NCBI GenBank assembly: GCA_951812925.1 | Contig: OX638370.1 | Span: 119,116,897-119,180,896 of the forward strand | Length of the DNA: 64,000 nucleotides | Direction of reading: 5' to 3' | From: Calliopum simillimum | Taxonomy: Eukaryota; Arthropoda; Insecta; Diptera; Lauxaniidae | Shown: positions 35,706 through 47,668 of the stretch, one piece after another | Layout of the letters: every line of letters begins with the position of its first letter | Position numbering within the stretch: position 1 is the stretch's first letter | Notes under the pieces: generated by a model | Seen by the model: only the letters and a program-made list of their open reading frames with translations | What the model was told of the DNA's origin: nothing | The model's database searches: none | Program-made: the position numbers and the translations under genes

Positions 35706-37205
35706 ATGTTTATCCAAGTCACAATATTTTTTACAATTTTTCATTGCATTCTGACACAGGATACAAACACTGTGGTAAGTAAATCAGATAAGTTGAGGAC
35801 AAATAAACTTTTGACATACACTAAACGTATAATGTGTGTGTTTCTTACAGACTTTAGATGTAGATGTTTGTGATGATGCTATTCTTAAAAATATACAACA
35901 AAGTATGGAGTTGCTGCAAACAAAAACTGATTCGCTGGAAGAGAAGTAAGATAGAACACCTAACAAATTAAATTGAAATGGAATGTTAAATATGAAATAA
36001 TTTTTATATCGGACAAGTAACAATCCCAGAAATAGATTTTCCTCTGAAACTTTACAGAATCTTCTGGCGGTATTTAAGGCCGTGTTCATTGGGATCAGAG
36101 GAACTTATGTTAATATACGGTAATTTGTTTTGGTGCCTGCATTCATAGACACTTTTGTGGGAACCTAGACCTGCCATCACAAATACGAGTTAGACTTTAG
36201 ACTTTTCATGTAGTATCAAATTTGTCACAACATCTTACTACTTTTTTTCATAATTCTGATTTTTATTGAATTTTTATGTTTTTTTTTTGTAATGCTGATT
36301 ACCGATACTGAAAGTACAGAGAAACATTGAGTTTTCATATAAATTTTACCCTGATATTAAATGGTGAATCTTTAAATAATTCTAGAATGCAACAACATTT
36401 TGAGATACATCGAAATGAATTGAAAACACAGTGGAAAGATTTGAAATCAGCAGCTTCTACCAAAACAAAAACAATGGTATACGGAAGTGATGATGCTCCC
36501 GACAAATGTTTGGATTCTTGTTCAAATCTTTTTAAACAATGCAATGAAGAAAAAGTTCATGGCTCTAATTGTACTTGTCCGTTTCCACCAGAGGATAATA
36601 ATCTTACCGAGTGGGATTCAATTTTAGTCTTGCGAAACCAGGAAAATGTACCTTTTAATCAAACCTGGGAAACGTATAAGACTGGTTTTGGTAATTTGGG
36701 GGGAGAGGTTTTTCTGGGATTAAACACGGTACATAAAAGAACGTCAAAGCGACAACACGAACTTTGGATAAAAATGGAAGATTTTGATGGAGAGATACGA
36801 TGGGCTAGATACAGTCACTTTTTAATTGGCTCCGAGGATGAGGGCTTTGCCTTAAAGAGCCTTGGTAAGTATACTGGTGATGCCGGCGATGCACTCAAAT
36901 CGCATGTTGGTCAAAAATTTTCCACCTTTGACAAAGACAATGATCAAAATTATGAAATCAATTGCTCACAGAAGTCTGGCGGTGGAGGATGGTGGTTCAC
37001 AAACTGTGGCGATTGGTAAGACATGAATTTTAGACTTTATTTTAGTTTTTACTTATATTGACCTTTACCTAGCAATTTAACTGGCGTCGACTCACGTGGC
37101 AAATTACCCGAAGATAGAATTGGAACAGGTATTCATTGGAAATACTTTCGTGGAGACGCGTATTCGCTCAAATATGCTCATATGGCAATGCGGCCAATGG
37201 ATTAA
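35706..37205 (+). CDS. FREP-B: fibrinogen-related protein with truncated domain, 4 exons
   Basis: Exons 35706-35774, 35851-35945, 36386-37015 and 37073-37205 join in frame to 308 aa, with the same phases as its relatives. A signal peptide occupies residues 1-18, with a short coiled coil at about 25-80. A cysteine cluster follows (Cys96, 100, 107, 117, 119, ending CTCP). The fibrinogen domain starts only at TEWDSILVLRN (Trp131). The usual first subdomain (first Cys, G-VY-I, PF-VYC) is missing although the exon is uninterrupted, leaving about 175 instead of 215 residues. The rest is intact: HELWIKMEDFDGEIRWARY, a DKDND calcium loop, NCSQ and WWFTNC. The last junction creates Cys265 (TG|C) where relatives have Ser. 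It is expressed-looking but probably folds differently from a full domain. Confidence 0.85.
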
Positions 37206-37334
37206 AGTTATAATATACAAACACATCATAAACTAAAATTTGTATGAATATGTATGAAAAATATAGATATATACACATAGCCAAACAAAAGTCAAACTTT
37301 TAATGTAGAGCCTTCCATTGTGAGAAATTCTCCT

Positions 37335-37442
37335 ACCCTCTTGCGTAGTCTATTCAATAGCCATATCTGCGCTTGGTAGTTAACGAAGATTGCGTCCTAT
37401 CCATCCCCATTTGTGTAACTTCAACTCTTTTTCTGTGGATAT
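37335..37442 (-). pseudogene. non-LTR retrotransposon C-terminal scrap
   Basis: On the minus strand one frame reads KLHKWGWIGRNLR, then after a shift LPSADMAIE and TTQEGRR. This resembles the 'RW-WIGH-LRK...DIA-QAL-W-PQG-RRRGRP' tail found after the reverse transcriptase in non-LTR elements of insects. It is only about 100 bases, with shifts and stops. Confidence 0.5.
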
Positions 37443-38689
37443 CTGGTTGTATTTCAAGTCCATGCTTTTTCACTAGCTGTTCAGTAGGGTGTCCGTTATG
37501 TACCAAGTTCTTTGTTTTCATGAAGGGTCCCCTCAAAATTCAAAGTGAGTTTCAAAGAAAAAAGCTCTGCTTTAAAATGTCAAACCAGATTATATGTTTT
37601 AAAATCATCTTGTCTTGTTATACAACTTCAAAGTTTGCAAATAAAAGTATTTTTTTAACATTTAGGTTAGGATATCTTAAAATTTAGACGTGGTAGAGCA
37701 ATTCTGCAATTTTTTTTTTTAATACGTAAAAATTTTTTTAATTTTTAAAATTTTTTAATAAAAGGCTTTAAAAAAATATAGGTTAAAAATCAATATTTCC
37801 TGAAGGGGATCAGCCAGGACTTTCTGGTTTGCATTTTTTTACTCCAGTAAAAAGCCATATTTTTGCAACCCACTAATTTTGAACATAAGAAAATATCAAA
37901 TTTGATTTTTAAATGATACCCATAATTCATTTCTGTATAATGTTTTCAAAATATGAGATAGGAAACTGCTATCGTTAAAGTATTGTCCAACGATACAATA
38001 GCCAAAATCACTGTAACGTACTCGTCAAAATTGAATTCAGACCACGTCTAACTACTTTTGAGTTCAAAAATAAGAAAGTTTTAATAAACTTTCTTAAGAC
38101 ATTGCTATTAAACTAAATAATTTATTGCGAGATTGGAAGCTTATAACATTGCGCAATACACTCCAAAACTGGAGAAACATTTTGTTTTCAAGTTTTCAAT
38201 AATTTGGATCTAAGTTGATAAATTTACCTGCCCTTGACTAAAACTTTAAAAGTACTAGTGATTCGTAATCTTGAATATTTGAATAAAATATTTTCATCTT
38301 GCATCTTTGTTAGTAAATGTTGGTCTTCAATTCAAAACATTACGAAAACTTTGATTGTACAAACAAATATGGTTTGACCGTGGCATAAAATTACTGTTTT
38401 TGTTATAAGCTTGGCAAATTGGATTTGTTTATTCAAAAAGGCATCTATCACACTAATTTGAAACGGATAAAACTTAAAATTTTATTTTGAAGCCTTTACG
38501 CTCAGCGTTTATTTACCGTGTCAAGACTACACCGTGGAGGATATTTTGAGATATTTTAAAGATTATTATGGAAAATGACAATATAATTTCCATTATAGTT
38601 TACGTTTATTATGACAACGTTAAACTTTTTTTTCCAGTCAAAATACATATGTTAATAAATACAGATGCATATATATATAAAATAAGGCT

Positions 38690-39934
38690 TGCAAACCCTA
38701 AGCCTGAACCGTTTAATGTGTACTGCCAATAAGTAAGAAAAATAAATTAATCCAATGTAGACGCTATGGTATAAAACATATATTTTTTATCGTAAATAAA
38801 ATGACTCGCAATATGGCCCTAATGGATCGGATAAGCTATATGCGCTGACACAATCAACACTACATGAACTTTGGATAGAAATGAAGGATTTCATTAGCGA
38901 TTAACATAAGGTTAAATATCATAGTTTTGCCATTTGGTAATGCCTTGATCACACTTTGTTCTTATTTAGGTACAGCCTGCCGCAGGCTTTTTTATCTTTG
39001 ACACAGTTTTATCAAAAATGGGATAGAGAAGTTAAATTCTGCTAGAATGTCTGACAAGGCGCTGCAGTACGATAGTAGTGTGCATTAAAATATACCCTAT
39101 AGGAAATTCAACTGGTTTAAAAGTTGTTTAAAACTACTTTTTTTCAACCACAACCGGTTGAAATTCTGACCTTTTTCCTTGCAAGAGACTGGTTTATTTA
39201 ACATGGCGATGTCATAGGGGCAGGGCAATTGTCCTACTCTGCATATATTTTCAACTGGTTTTAAACCGGTTTATTTTAAATCGGTAAATAGTTAATTGCC
39301 CTACACTGCATATATTTTTAACTGGTTTAAAATTGATCTTTTTTCAATTGGTAAATAGTCAATTGACCAAATCTGGTTTAAAAACTAGTTAAGCAGTTGC
39401 AATTCCACTACAAGAGCTTCAATAACACATATGTTTTCAATTTAGTTGAAACATTCATTGGGGATTCATATGGGAACTCAAGTTTCAAAGACAAATATTA
39501 AATTGTACATAATATTAAATAATAAAAAATAACTTATTGTAGAATTAGTATTATTCTAAGTTAGAACATTAATGAAAATAAAATAGGAGCTTAAAGAAAA
39601 AAATATTGTGAAAATGAATTTGAATTAAATTTCTTGATAGTTTGACAATCTCAGCAAGGAAAATAAAAAAAATGGAAAAAAATTTGAGATTAAATTGTAA
39701 AAATTAATGTCAAAGTGGTTTTTGCTGCATATAATTTAAACCAGTTTCAAACCGGTTGCTTTTTAACTACGTTTCCAACCGGTTTTTTTTTTTGTAACCG
39801 GTTTATGTTCTTCCGACAAGGTACTTTTTAAGCAATTTAAATGGAATGTATAATTACAATAAATGCGGAGAAATTATTAATGTTCAATATTTCTATAGAA
39901 ACAATACATTCGCATGGGAGCATGCCAAGAATTA
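38690..39934 (+). pseudogene. FREP pseudogene (FREP-psi), interrupted
   Basis: Scattered fragments in FREP order were found. KPEPFNVYCQ-stop lies at about 38697-38732. LYALTQSTLHELWIEMKDF followed by a stop lies at about 38835-38904. A shifted tract HSFAIW follows, WDREVKFC lies at about 39019, and the last-exon start SNLNGMYNYNKCGE, ending at a TAA near 39934, lies at about 39830. Nothing resembling the signal-peptide exon was found. The piece between WDREV and SNLNG is stretched by a block of AACCGGTT-rich repeats. Closest by eye are the FREP-A and FREP-C domains. Confidence 0.85.
39105..39815. repeat. AACCGGTT/AACTGGTT-rich insertion in the FREP pseudogene
   Basis: Many dispersed copies of AACTGGTTT(T)AAA(C) and its near-palindromic form AAACCGGTT occur, densest at 39105-39390 and 39730-39810. 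The block sits inside the pseudogene, where a short intron would be expected, so it is likely an insertion. The family is not recognised. Confidence 0.55.
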
Positions 39935-39989
39935 AAATAGAAATTGCTTTTTGACATTTAAAAAAAAATATATGAGCTGTTTATTATGA

Positions 39990-42059
39990 AAGTGGGGCAA
40001 GTCCAAAACGAGTAAAAGTAATGTCATACACATTATGTGCAATAATGATCTATTTTTTGACCGCTATAATTTCTTCAACTTAATACTATCAATTTAACAT
40101 TATTACTTAATCTTTTCGTGAAAACAAATATCATTTTTATCCATCTTAAACAAAATGCCAGGCAATCCATATTATGACACTACAAATGCCTCATATTGGA
40201 ACTAAAGCCCTTCTTAAAAAATATAAGGATTCTGTCAAAATACTTATGAAACATTAAAATTTGCGCAAATATTGGTTTATTTAAAACTTTTAAAATATGT
40301 ATTTAAATAAATGTGGAATATATATTTTGATTAGCCTTGATGATAAGTATTTGTTCGTTTGTTAGTATGAATTCAAATTATAGAAAAAAAAGATCAAAAT
40401 AATATATATATATGGTTTAGTTTAAACTTGCAAGAACATAAGTAGATACATACATCGCCGAAATCTGTAGGCCCAACGAAGACACAATTGGAACCTTAGA
40501 TATAAGTTTTGTTGTAGGTATAATTAAATCATGACAATTTTAGATTAATATATATAGTTAGTTCGTTGATGCAAATTAATAAAAGTTATTTAATGTTAAA
40601 AACTAAACCCCAATTTGTTTCTTTACTTTTTAAGTTTATATAAATTGCAACAATTTTACCTCTCTGAAATTTTTAAAGAAGAAAAATTATAAAAATTTAA
40701 TTAAAGTCAAAATTATTTCGATAATTTATAAATAAGAAACATTAATAAAAATTCAACTAAGCATTTTGATGAAATATCTTTAGTTGGATAATATATGCAC
40801 AAGGACTTAGCCTCGGTTTCGGTGTTGAAGTTGAACATCAAATTCCATTGCAGATGATGTAAACGCGTTCATCGAATCACATTTTCATGATTACAGTTAT
40901 ATGTTTATATCAGTTATTTTTTTTTTGTAGAAATCCGGAAAATTTGTTTGGCTTGAAACCATCAGCAATAATTAAAGACGCTGAGTCTATATATGACAGC
41001 GGTTCCTTTCAGCTTTCAAAATTATAAAGTCTTAATATAAATGTACTCGTATACATAAGTATGTTTTCTAGACTTTTAATGTACTAGCACTTTTCGAGAC
41101 AAAAAACACCACAAAATAATTTTTAGTTTTAAAAGCCACTAATTTAAGATTCGATCCACTCAATGGTTTACTGTTGAAAGAACGTTTAAGCAAATGGAGT
41201 TAGCAATTAAGTATTTTAAGTAAAACCTCAACCAAAGACGTAAGCAAAAAAATTTTTGCGGGAGTCTAAAAGAATGCTATAAAAAAAAAATTATAAGAAC
41301 TATACGAGAAATATTTTTTAAAATTGTAATTTGCCTGATTATTATTTAATTATTGTTTCTAACATTTAAGAAAAAGTTCGCAAACTGAAAATTTATTTTC
41401 AAAATTTGCACTTAAAATTTAGCTTGGTCATGCAATCATATTCAGTGCTGCGATCCCTTGAGAATTGGCGGAACTTTGAGTGTGACATTTTTGGTCGTAA
41501 AACAGATAAATTGACAAACCGATTTCAGTACTGAACTCTAGCAATAACTTCCTCATATTTAGTTATAGCAAAAGGAACTCCAAAGATTGCAGTGTATTTT
41601 AAATTGATGAGATATCAAAGTGTAAGACATTTTCCTGGAATGGGTATCGATGTCCCACATCCGTCCCCCTTGCATACGGTCTTGATCAAAACAACAACAA
41701 CAATAGTGAAAGTAACTAAAGTAGTTTAATATGCAAAACAGATTACGAAACTAAACACAAGCTGTTTCTGAGTTTTGTTATATTTTCCTCACAGCTGATT
41801 GATACAGGGTGTAGTGTTGGTTATGTTTGTGGGTAATTCTATCGTTGTCGATACAAAAGTGTGTAAATACCAAAAAAGGTATTGAATTATAGCCACCTAT
41901 TATTATAGGCAGTTAAAAATTGCACTGATTTTTTCTGATTATTAGCATTGAGTCATGAATGGTTCTTTGGTAAATGTAACCGTCCTCACGTATAATGTTT
42001 TAAAACAACACAACAACAACAACACAATAAAATTTAGCAATATTCTTGGGATTGTAACT
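39990..42059. other. non-coding intronic DNA
   Basis: No gene recognised. A repeat end related to 26657-27067 lies near 40000-40050 (AAGTCCAAAACGAG, GTAATGTCATACACATTAT). Short (CAA)n-like tracts lie at 41690 and 42005. Confidence 0.4.
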
Positions 42060-42569
42060 AGAGACTTTAAATGGAAGGCCAACTGAAATCGAGCTTAATT
42101 TTTAAATCATAAGATAGTGGCATCTGTGTAGGTATTTCAAAAAAAAGCTCTCACTTTAGAGTGTATAAGTTAGACTGATTCAAAAAAAAATAAACAGTTT
42201 CCAAATTGCATTATTACGCTCAAAAATCAGAAAGAGAGTGTAAGAAAAGTGAGCTGAGATTTTTTTAAATTTTTTGTGAAGTCGCGCATAGTCAAATTAT
42301 GCGTAATCTCGGGCTAATGCGATTATTGTTTTATTTAGGGGTTATCGTGAATCAATATTACCGGGGAATTTTTCTCAAACTGCAATAGAGAATGCACGGC
42401 ACTCTGAGGAAATCTCCACGGGAATATTTATTAATGATAACTCTCATTACGATTTGAAAAAATGCTCGGAATGAGTTTCACGCCATGTTAGCCGTTTTTA
42501 TGGAGTTCTCTCCTGACAGATATGACACTTATTGGTGTACATGATGTCAGTGCTTTTTTTTTCCGAGAT

Positions 42570-43176
42570 CTTAGTTGCACTTGATGCTCTCTCTATTCAA
42601 TGTATCAAGTAACAGTATCTTGCAACAGGACAATAATATAAAGCAAAAGTCCAAAATTATCAAGGAATGGTTACAACACCACACTCCTGAGACCCTTGGG
42701 TACCCCCTCAGTCGCAAGATAGTAACCCTAGATAACATTTGTAGAAAAATGTTGACAGGCAAATCAGAGAAAGGACCATTTCAATCAAGAAGAATCTAAA
42801 ACAGGTGCTTAGGGAATAATGGAGCGAAATCTCCTCTGATATTACGAAAAATCTGGTCGTTTCTATCCCTAGAAGACTGAATGTGGTATTCAAGACTAAA
42901 GGAAAACAAATCAAAAATTAATCTGTAATATAAGCTAGTTTTTGTAATTATATTAATATCTGTTTATTTTTTTTTGACGCGTAAAATCTGGTAATTTTTT
43001 AATTTTGGTGAATTATTTCTGGTTGTGTTTTGGTTTTGTATTTTCTGTAAGTTTAGTTCAACTCTCTATAAATTACTATTGAGTTATGCATTATTACTTT
43101 TTAGTTAAAGTGGATTGCTTTCTTGCAAATTTGAAAATTTGAAAGCAAAGTGTTGACTTTATTTTGACGCTCACTG
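42570..43176 (+). mobile_element. Tc1-like transposon remnant (3' part)
   Basis: One frame gives LQQDNNIKQKSKIIKEWLQH, matching the Tc1 'QQDN-PKHTSK--KEW' block with the second catalytic Asp kept. The SPDLNPIENLW segment with the third acidic residue is scrambled. After a shift and a stop the tail reads WSEISSDITKNLVVSIPRR then KTKGKQIKN-stop, like the Tc1 C-terminus. The right end, read inward, is TA-CAGTGAGCGTCAAAATAAA, typical of Tc1-family terminal repeats with a TA target site at 43177-43178. The left end was not found. Confidence 0.75.
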
Positions 43177-43420
43177 TATGTTTCTTGGTACCAGACGAAT
43201 TTTTTGATTCATCGTTCGATTCATTCCGACCGTTTTTGAAATCAAGATTAAATAAAAACTGCATTAAGCCGAAATTTTGGATAAATGAACGTTGCCCAAC
43301 ATCTGATCAGTCTAATACGTATGTGTTAGACTGCTTCAAAAAAAATTGTTTTTGTTTCCTTTTTGCTTTCAAACAGGTTTAATAGTTGGAGCATCCTAGT
43401 CTATGTTTTTAATATTATGT

Positions 43421-44030
43421 AGGAGAATAGTGTCGCCTTCGGGCATGGGTCGAGTGTGGGCACCCCCCTCTCTGAAACTTTTGACAGAAAACAAATACAG
43501 CTGTTCTGACAAATGTTAAGCGCGTGTTATGATAGCACGTAGTTTTTGTGCATATACCAGAGCAAACAGACGCATTTGCTTTGTGCTGAGAAGAAAATAA
43601 TTTTTGAATGAGTGAAAGTCAACACGAAAGTTTTTTTTAATCATTTTGCAATTGCGATAAATCGTAGAGAATCAATCAAAAACTGAATGCAATCTATATT
43701 TATGTATCAAATTTATTATTTTTTGTGATTCAATACCGAATCCAACCAAAATGTTCACACAACACAATTTGCTTATTGCTTTTCAAAGGGGCTGTCAAAG
43801 TCGGTTGAGGGTTCCCCTCTTTTTCTATTCAAAGCGTGGGTTTTACTGAAATAGCGTAGTGGATGTCAACATTACTAATTTGAATGGTGTCCTTATGCCT
43901 TTTTACGCTTTTTTAGTGGAAAGGAAAGAACCAATAGGCCCATTAGATATATCGTAGAAAAAAAGTTATTTTCATTAAGTGTGGGTAGTAAGGTGGCATA
44001 CCTCTTTGCAAAAAATCTCGATATTTTATG
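43421..44030 (+). mobile_element. GTGGGCACC-ended element, copy 2 (upstream of FREP-C)
   Basis: Begins AGGAGAATAGTGTCGCCTTC, then GGGCATGGGTCGAGTGTGGG. Successive blocks match the reverse complement of 8878-9752: GCGTGTTATGA-AGCAC, CAGACGCATTTGCTTTGTGC, GTGATTCAA-ACCGAATC, CAAAGTCGGTTG, and TGGAAAGGAA-(G/A)AACCAATAGG. The far end is not well defined. It sits about 470 bases upstream of the FREP-C TATA box. Confidence 0.65.
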
Positions 44031-44223
44031 ACTTACCGATATCCTTTTTTAATTTTAAAATGATCTTAAATTTTAAAAAATAAAAAAATTTAAACTGAAA
44101 AATTGTATATTCTTTCGAATGGTGTAAACCCCATTCATCTAGGTTTTCTCTTTCACGAGATATACACACACAGAAGTATTAAGAAAAGTATTCTTTACCA
44201 TACAACTCATAATAAAAATAGTT

Positions 44224-44328
44224 AGAGTATTCCTTAAAACGTGTAAATGCCTCGAAAACCTCGTTAACGCGTAAGGCAACTATTACGAGCGTTTACGAGG
44301 TTTTCGATGCTCTTACAAGTAGTTCCCC
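44224..44328. mobile_element. MITE family 'GGAATTCC-CCTCGAAAACC', copy 3
   Basis: AGAGTATTCCTTAAAACGTG, GCCTCGAAAACCTCGTTAAC and the inverted GTTTACGAGGTTTTCGATGC match the copies at 8666 and 26206. It lies between the GTGGGCACC element and the FREP-C promoter. Confidence 0.7.
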
Positions 44329-44500
44329 AAATGTAAAAAGAAATGCGCAACCAGTAAATATTAATATTATAGGCTCTCCTTGCGCTAGAATTATTATTTT
44401 CTGTCCTTGCCACTGTTAGACCTTTTTCGAAGCAAAAAGGGAACAAAAACAAAAATTTGAAGCAGTCTAGCGTTTTCTTTTTCTTCACTGACGATGAAGC

Positions 44501-44560
44501 TATAAATAAATCACTTCTCAAATTTATCGTTAGTAAGTGCAATACTGCACAGTTGCCAAC
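44501..44560 (+). promoter_or_regulatory. FREP-C core promoter and 29-base leader
   Basis: TATAAATA at 44501-44508 lies 31 bases before the A (44532) of TTAGTAAG. The ATG is 29 bases further on. The leader contains ATACTGCACAG then TTGCCAAC, matching FREP-D almost exactly in its last part. Confidence 0.7.
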
Positions 44561-47500
44561 ATGTTGGTTAAAATCACAATATTTTTAACAATTCTGCATT
44601 TGGTTTCGGCACAGCATCAAACTTTTTGTTGCCCGGTAAGTAATTCCAAGATAATGAAAGTCCTTTAGTTGAAAACGTTTAATCGTTCAGGACTTAGTTG
44701 GAAATGATACCTTACTTACCGAAATAAAACAAAATGTGGGCATGCTGCACACAAAGAATGAGAATATACGGATAAATCTTGAATTGCTGAATGCAAAGTA
44801 AGTTCGGATAATTCTCCTTAAATGCAACATTTTTATTTCGATTATGCCTTTCAGCTTGCATGATCAATTTCTGAAACAACAAATTGCATTTAAAAATATT
44901 TTAGAAGCAGTTCTTGATCCGCAGGAATGTTCGAATTCTTCTTGTGATTATCTTATTAATACATGCGCAAATATGACCAAGCCAGGATCTACTTCAAAAA
45001 TAATAAAAAATGAGACATTACAAAGTAGTTATACGAGACAAACTTTGCCAAGCCTTACTTCAAGATTTATGAATAATGAGACATCAGAAAGTATTAATAC
45101 CGGAAAACCTTTGCCAAAAAATGAGACATTACAAAGTGGTCATACGAGACAAACTTTGCCAAGCCTTTCTTCAACATTTATGAATAATGAGACATCAGAA
45201 AGTAGTAATACAGGAAAACCTTTGCCAAAAAATGAGACATTACAAAGTAGTCATACGAGACAAACTTTGCCAAGCCTTACTTCAGGATTTATGAATAATG
45301 AGACATTAGAAACTGTAAATACTGGAACACCTTTAACCAGCCGCGCACATTTTATAATTCAGTCAACATTTGAATCGTCGCCTACATATTGCGCTAAAGC
45401 ATTACAAAATGGTGGTCATAATGGCGTGTATGAAATAGATGCTCTAGGCTCAAGGCTTGAACCGTTTAACGCCTATTGCTTGAAGAATCTTGACGGTGAT
45501 ACCAGAGCTATTGATGGTGATGATTCATCCCCTTGGATGGTTATTCAACGTAGACTTAATGGCAGTGTCGATTTTTATCGCAGCTGGTCTGAGTACCAAC
45601 GTGGTTTTGGTAATTTAATGGGTGAATTCTTTATTGGAATGGATAAGCTCCATGTGCTGACACGCATAATACCACATGAGCTTTGGATACAATTGGAAGA
45701 CTTTGAAGGAGAAAAGCGTTGGGCTAAATACAGTAGCCTTACCATTGGTGCTGACAGTGATAGTTATGCCTTGCTAACTCTTGGAAGTTATAGCGGAGAT
45801 GCCGAAGACGCACTCAAAGAACATGTTGGTAAAATGTGGAGTACCAAGGATATGGACAATGACATATTCGAACTTAAGAACTGTGCACGCATGCGTAGGG
45901 GGGCGTGGTGGTTTCATAAATGCGGTGAGAGGTAAGATACGACTGCCATTTTTTTTTTTCGTTTTTACATTTAGAGATACAGATTTAACAAACTTCGATA
46001 AATTTAAAGCCACTTAAATGGACAGTATTTGGAAGGAGGCAAAACGGACTTTGCAAGAATCGGTGATGGTATCCAATGGCACACTTGGAAAGGAGAAGAC
46101 TATTCGCTCAAATCTGTTCACATGGCGATAAGGCCAGTGAAATTAAGAGAGAAATTACTTCCAACAAATTGTGCTGAAGCCTTAGGAACAAATGGCTCTA
46201 GTGGCGTATATGAAATCAAATTACCAGATGTAAAGCTTGAACCGTTTAGTGTCTATTGCCAGAAGAATATTGCCGATGATGCCAAAAAAATTGATGGTGA
46301 TGATTCATCCCCTTGGATGGTTATTCAACGTAGACATAATGGTAGTGAGGATTTTTTCCGTAACTGGGCTGAGTATCAACAGGGTTTTGGCAATGTGGCA
46401 GAAGAATTCTTTATTGGACTGGATAGGCTACATGAGCTAACACAATCAACATTGCATGAGCTTTGGATACAATTGGCAGACTTTGAAGGAGAGCAACGTT
46501 GGGCCAAATATAGTAGTTTTGCCATTGGAACTGCAGGTGATAATTATAAATTAAAAACACTAGGAAGTTATAGCGGTGATGCCAAGGACGCACTGAGAGC
46601 ACATGTTGGAAAAATGTGGAGTACCAACGATATGGACAATGACATTCTTGAACTTAAGAATTGTGCACAAATGCGTAGGGGAGCATGGTGGTTTCATAAA
46701 TGTGCTGAGTCGTAAGATATTACAAGGTTATTTTTTTGGTTTGATACATTTATATGCTTTTATTTTTCTTTTAATCTGAAGCCATTTAAATGGACAGTAC
46801 TTGGAAGGTGGCACACAACCTCTATCAAAATCGGGAGAAGGTATCCAATGGCAAAACTGGAAAGGAGAACAGTATTCGCTTAAATCTGCTCAAATGGCAA
46901 TACGACCTGTGCAAATCGTGACCAATTGTGTCGATGCCATGGGAGAAAATGGACCTAATGGTGTATATAAAATCAATGTTCCTAACTCAAATCTTCAACC
47001 GTTTAATGTCTACTGCTTGAATGTGTTGGACAAAAATATTGTTGGTAAAGATTCATCACCTTGGATGGTTATCCACCGTAGGCAAGAAGGTAGTATCGAT
47101 TTTTATCGTAATTGGACTGAGTACCAAAGTGGCTTTGGTAATTTGGAAGGCGAATTTTTTATTGGTTTGGAAAAGCTATATGCGCTGACTAACTCTAAAT
47201 TACACGAACTTTGGATACAATTGGAAGATTTTGAAGGAGAACAACGTTGGGCCAAATATATAAGTTTCATTATTGGTGCGGAAAGTGATGGTTACATGTT
47301 GAAAATTCTTGGTACTTATGGTGGTGACGCAGGTGATGCTCTAAGGGAAAATGTTGGTCGAAAGTGGTCTACGAAGGATGTGGACAATGACAATGAGATG
47401 GGAAACTGTGCTCAAACGCACAAGGGGGCATGGTGGTATAGCAATTGCGGCGATAGGTAAGATATGAATATGGATTTCTGTATTGAGGCAAACATTTATC

Positions 47501-47668
47501 GCATTTTTATTTAGCAATTTAAATGGTATGTACATGGATGGCAAGAACATAAATGGCAGTGAAGAGTTTGAAGAAGGTATTCAATGGAAACAATGGCATG
47601 GAGTACAGTATTCGCTGAGATATGCTCAAATGGCAATTCGGCCCGTGATACCAACAGGATTTATGTAA
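44561..47668 (+). CDS. FREP-C: three-domain fibrinogen-related protein, 6 exons
   Basis: Exons 44561-44635, 44691-44797, 44855-45931, 46010-46711, 46782-47456 and 47515-47668 join in frame to 929 aa. A signal peptide (1-18, ending VSAQ) precedes a short coiled coil, three 37-residue repeats (113-223), and three complete fibrinogen domains starting at Cys240, Cys474 and Cys703. Linkers between domains are only about 6-11 residues. Each domain has the PF-VYC cysteine, HELWIQL-DFEGE-RWAKY, the DMDND/DVDND calcium loop and the NCA...GAWW--(K/N)C pair. Exons 4 and 5 each encode the end of one domain and most of the next with no stop or new start between, which argues for one gene. Introns 3-5 (78, 70, 58 bases) sit at the same domain position in phase 2. 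Domains 1 and 2 are nearly identical in DNA; domain 3 is more diverged. AATAAA follows at 47761. Confidence 0.88.
45009..45341 (+). repeat. three in-frame 111-base repeats in FREP-C
   Basis: Units at 45009-45119, 45120-45230 and 45231-45341 encode 37 residues each, starting NETLQS and carrying TRQTLPSL, FMNNET and NTG-PL. Each has two N-E-T glycosylation sequons and many Ser/Thr. Units 1 and 2 differ at very few bases; unit 3 diverges at its end. They form a hydrophilic stalk before the first fibrinogen domain. Confidence 0.95.

Noticed and set aside
46010..47668. Fibrinogen domains 2 and 3 as separate downstream genes
   Set aside because: No signal peptide, promoter or start codon lies before them. 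Exons 4 and 5 read through from the preceding domain, and splice phases match a single transcript.
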